This document shows positions 13,649-14,409 of a stretch of 14,409 nt of DNA, piece by piece. Position 1 is the stretch's first letter. Each line of letters begins with the position of its first letter. Source of the stretch: Lachnospiraceae bacterium (GTDB lineage Bacteria; Bacillota; Clostridia; Lachnospirales; Lachnospiraceae); the NCBI GenBank assembly GCA_015057205.1, contig SVEW01000055.1, positions 1-14,409 on the forward strand. Direction: 5' to 3'. The notes under the pieces were generated by a model. That model saw nothing but the letters and a program-made list of their open reading frames with translations. It did not search any database and was not told where the DNA came from. The position numbers and the translations under genes were made by a program.

Positions 13649-14409
13649 TTATTTTACACTCTTTTCTTGAATAAAGCCACATTTTTCGTCTGCGCACACC
13701 AGCTTGTTACCCTTTTCTACCATATAGCCGCCACACCTTGGACACGGCTCTTTACTTGGCTTTTGCCAGGACATAAAATCGCAATCCGGATTATCTTCGC
13801 ACCCAAAAAACTTTCGTCCTTTCTTGGTTTTACGCAAAACAATTTCTTTTCCGCATTTCGGACAAGGGATGCCTTGTTTTTCTAGATACGGTTTGGTAAA
13901 TCGGCAATCCGGGAATCCCGGGCAGGCCAAAAAACGTCCATGCGGTCCGTACTTGATTACCATCTGACGTCCACACATTTCACAAAACTCATCCGACAGC
14001 TCATCCGCAATGGTAACTTTCTCAAGATCGCGTTCTGCAGCCTCCACAGATTTTTCCAAATCCGGATAAAATTTACGCACAATATCTTTCCAGTTCATTT
14101 CTCCATCCGCCACCTTATCAAGTTCTTCTTCCATTCCGGCGGTAAAAGTCTCGTCGACAATTTCTGCAAATGCGTCTTTCATAATTTTATTTACCACTTC
14201 TCCAAGCTCTGTTACATACAGATTCTTGTTTTCCTTGGTAATATATCTTCTGGCAATTATGGTAGAAATCGTTGGCGCATACGTACTTGGACGTCCAATT
14301 CCCAATTCTTCCATAGCCTTTACTAACGATGCTTCTGTATAATGCGGAGACGGCTGTGTAAAATGCTGTTCGGTTACCACTTCCTGTAATGCCAGTTCCT
14401 CTCCCGGAA
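13649..14409 (-). CDS. topA: DNA topoisomerase I TopA, C-terminal part (5' end outside window)
   Basis: Type IA topoisomerase that relaxes negative supercoils. The reading frame is open through the window edge, so the start and the active-site tyrosine are not in view. Visible is the conserved core segment HFTQPSPHYTEASLVKAMEE followed by LGIGRPSTYAPTISTI, then GEVVNKIMKDAFAEIVD. Three C-terminal four-cysteine zinc ribbons follow: CEMCGRQM...CPGFPDC, CPKCGKEI...CEDNPDC and CPRCGGYM...CADEKC. The protein ends EKSVK at the TAA (13649-13651). A GTG at 14380 is an internal codon and not the start, since the conserved sequence continues upstream of it (PGEELALQE). Confidence 0.96.
   Translation of the reverse strand, partial: PGEELALQEVVTEQHFTQPSPHYTEASLVKAMEELGIGRPSTYAPTISTIIARRYITKENKNLYVTELGEVVNKIMKDAFAEIVDETFTAGMEEELDKVADGEMNWKDIVRKFYPDLEKSVEAAERDLEKVTIADELSDEFCEMCGRQMVIKYGPHGRFLACPGFPDCRFTKPYLEKQGIPCPKCGKEIVLRKTKKGRKFFGCEDNPDCDFMSWQKPSKEPCPRCGGYMVEKGNKLVCADEKCGFIQEKSVK

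Overview
The window is about 14.4 kb of low-GC bacterial DNA with every gene on the minus strand. The gene order topA, codY, then a flagellar basal-body/hook operon, together with CodY itself, AAGGAGG-type Shine-Dalgarno (SD) sites and Firmicute-type flagellar proteins, points to a motile clostridium. Protein flavour (the FlgB, FliH, FliK and FlgC variants) suggests the Lachnospiraceae; that last step is inference, not proof.

Transcription runs from high to low coordinates. At the right edge (14409-13649) is the 3' part of topA, encoding the last active-site-proximal segment and three zinc ribbons of DNA topoisomerase I. Next is codY (13549-12770), the GTP/branched-chain amino-acid sensing regulator, with its own sigma-A-like promoter and a strong intrinsic terminator. 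A 213-bp gap then holds that terminator, two short palindromes, A-tracts and a good sigma-A promoter (TTGTGT-16-TATAAT).

From there the operon runs flgB-flgC-fliE-fliF-fliG-fliH-fliI-fliJ-ylxF(MotE family)-fliK-flgD-(TIGR02530 gene)-flgE. This is close to assembly order: proximal rod (FlgB, FlgC), rod/MS-ring adaptor (FliE), MS ring (FliF), rotor switch (FliG), export ATPase complex (FliH, FliI, FliJ), a membrane-anchored MotE-like protein, then hook-length ruler (FliK), hook cap (FlgD) and hook (FlgE). Most junctions are tight; the SD of a gene often includes or abuts the stop codon of the gene before it. fliH and fliI are best read from TTG codons and flgB from an internal ATG, which shortens the longest possible reading frames.

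The operon ends just after flgE at a 9-bp GC-rich hairpin with four Ts. Directly after those Ts, positions 78-1 carry the 5' end of what looks like a bacterial group IIC (class C) intron, a retroelement class known to insert just behind intrinsic terminators. The rest of the intron lies outside the window. This is the main accessory element here. I saw no tRNA, rRNA, CRISPR or defence genes, and apart from the intron I found no clearly novel system. The other findings are local oddities: an oversized hook protein, a structured flgE leader, a toxin-like motif in the TIGR02530 protein, a divergent CodY ligand pocket, and TTG starts.
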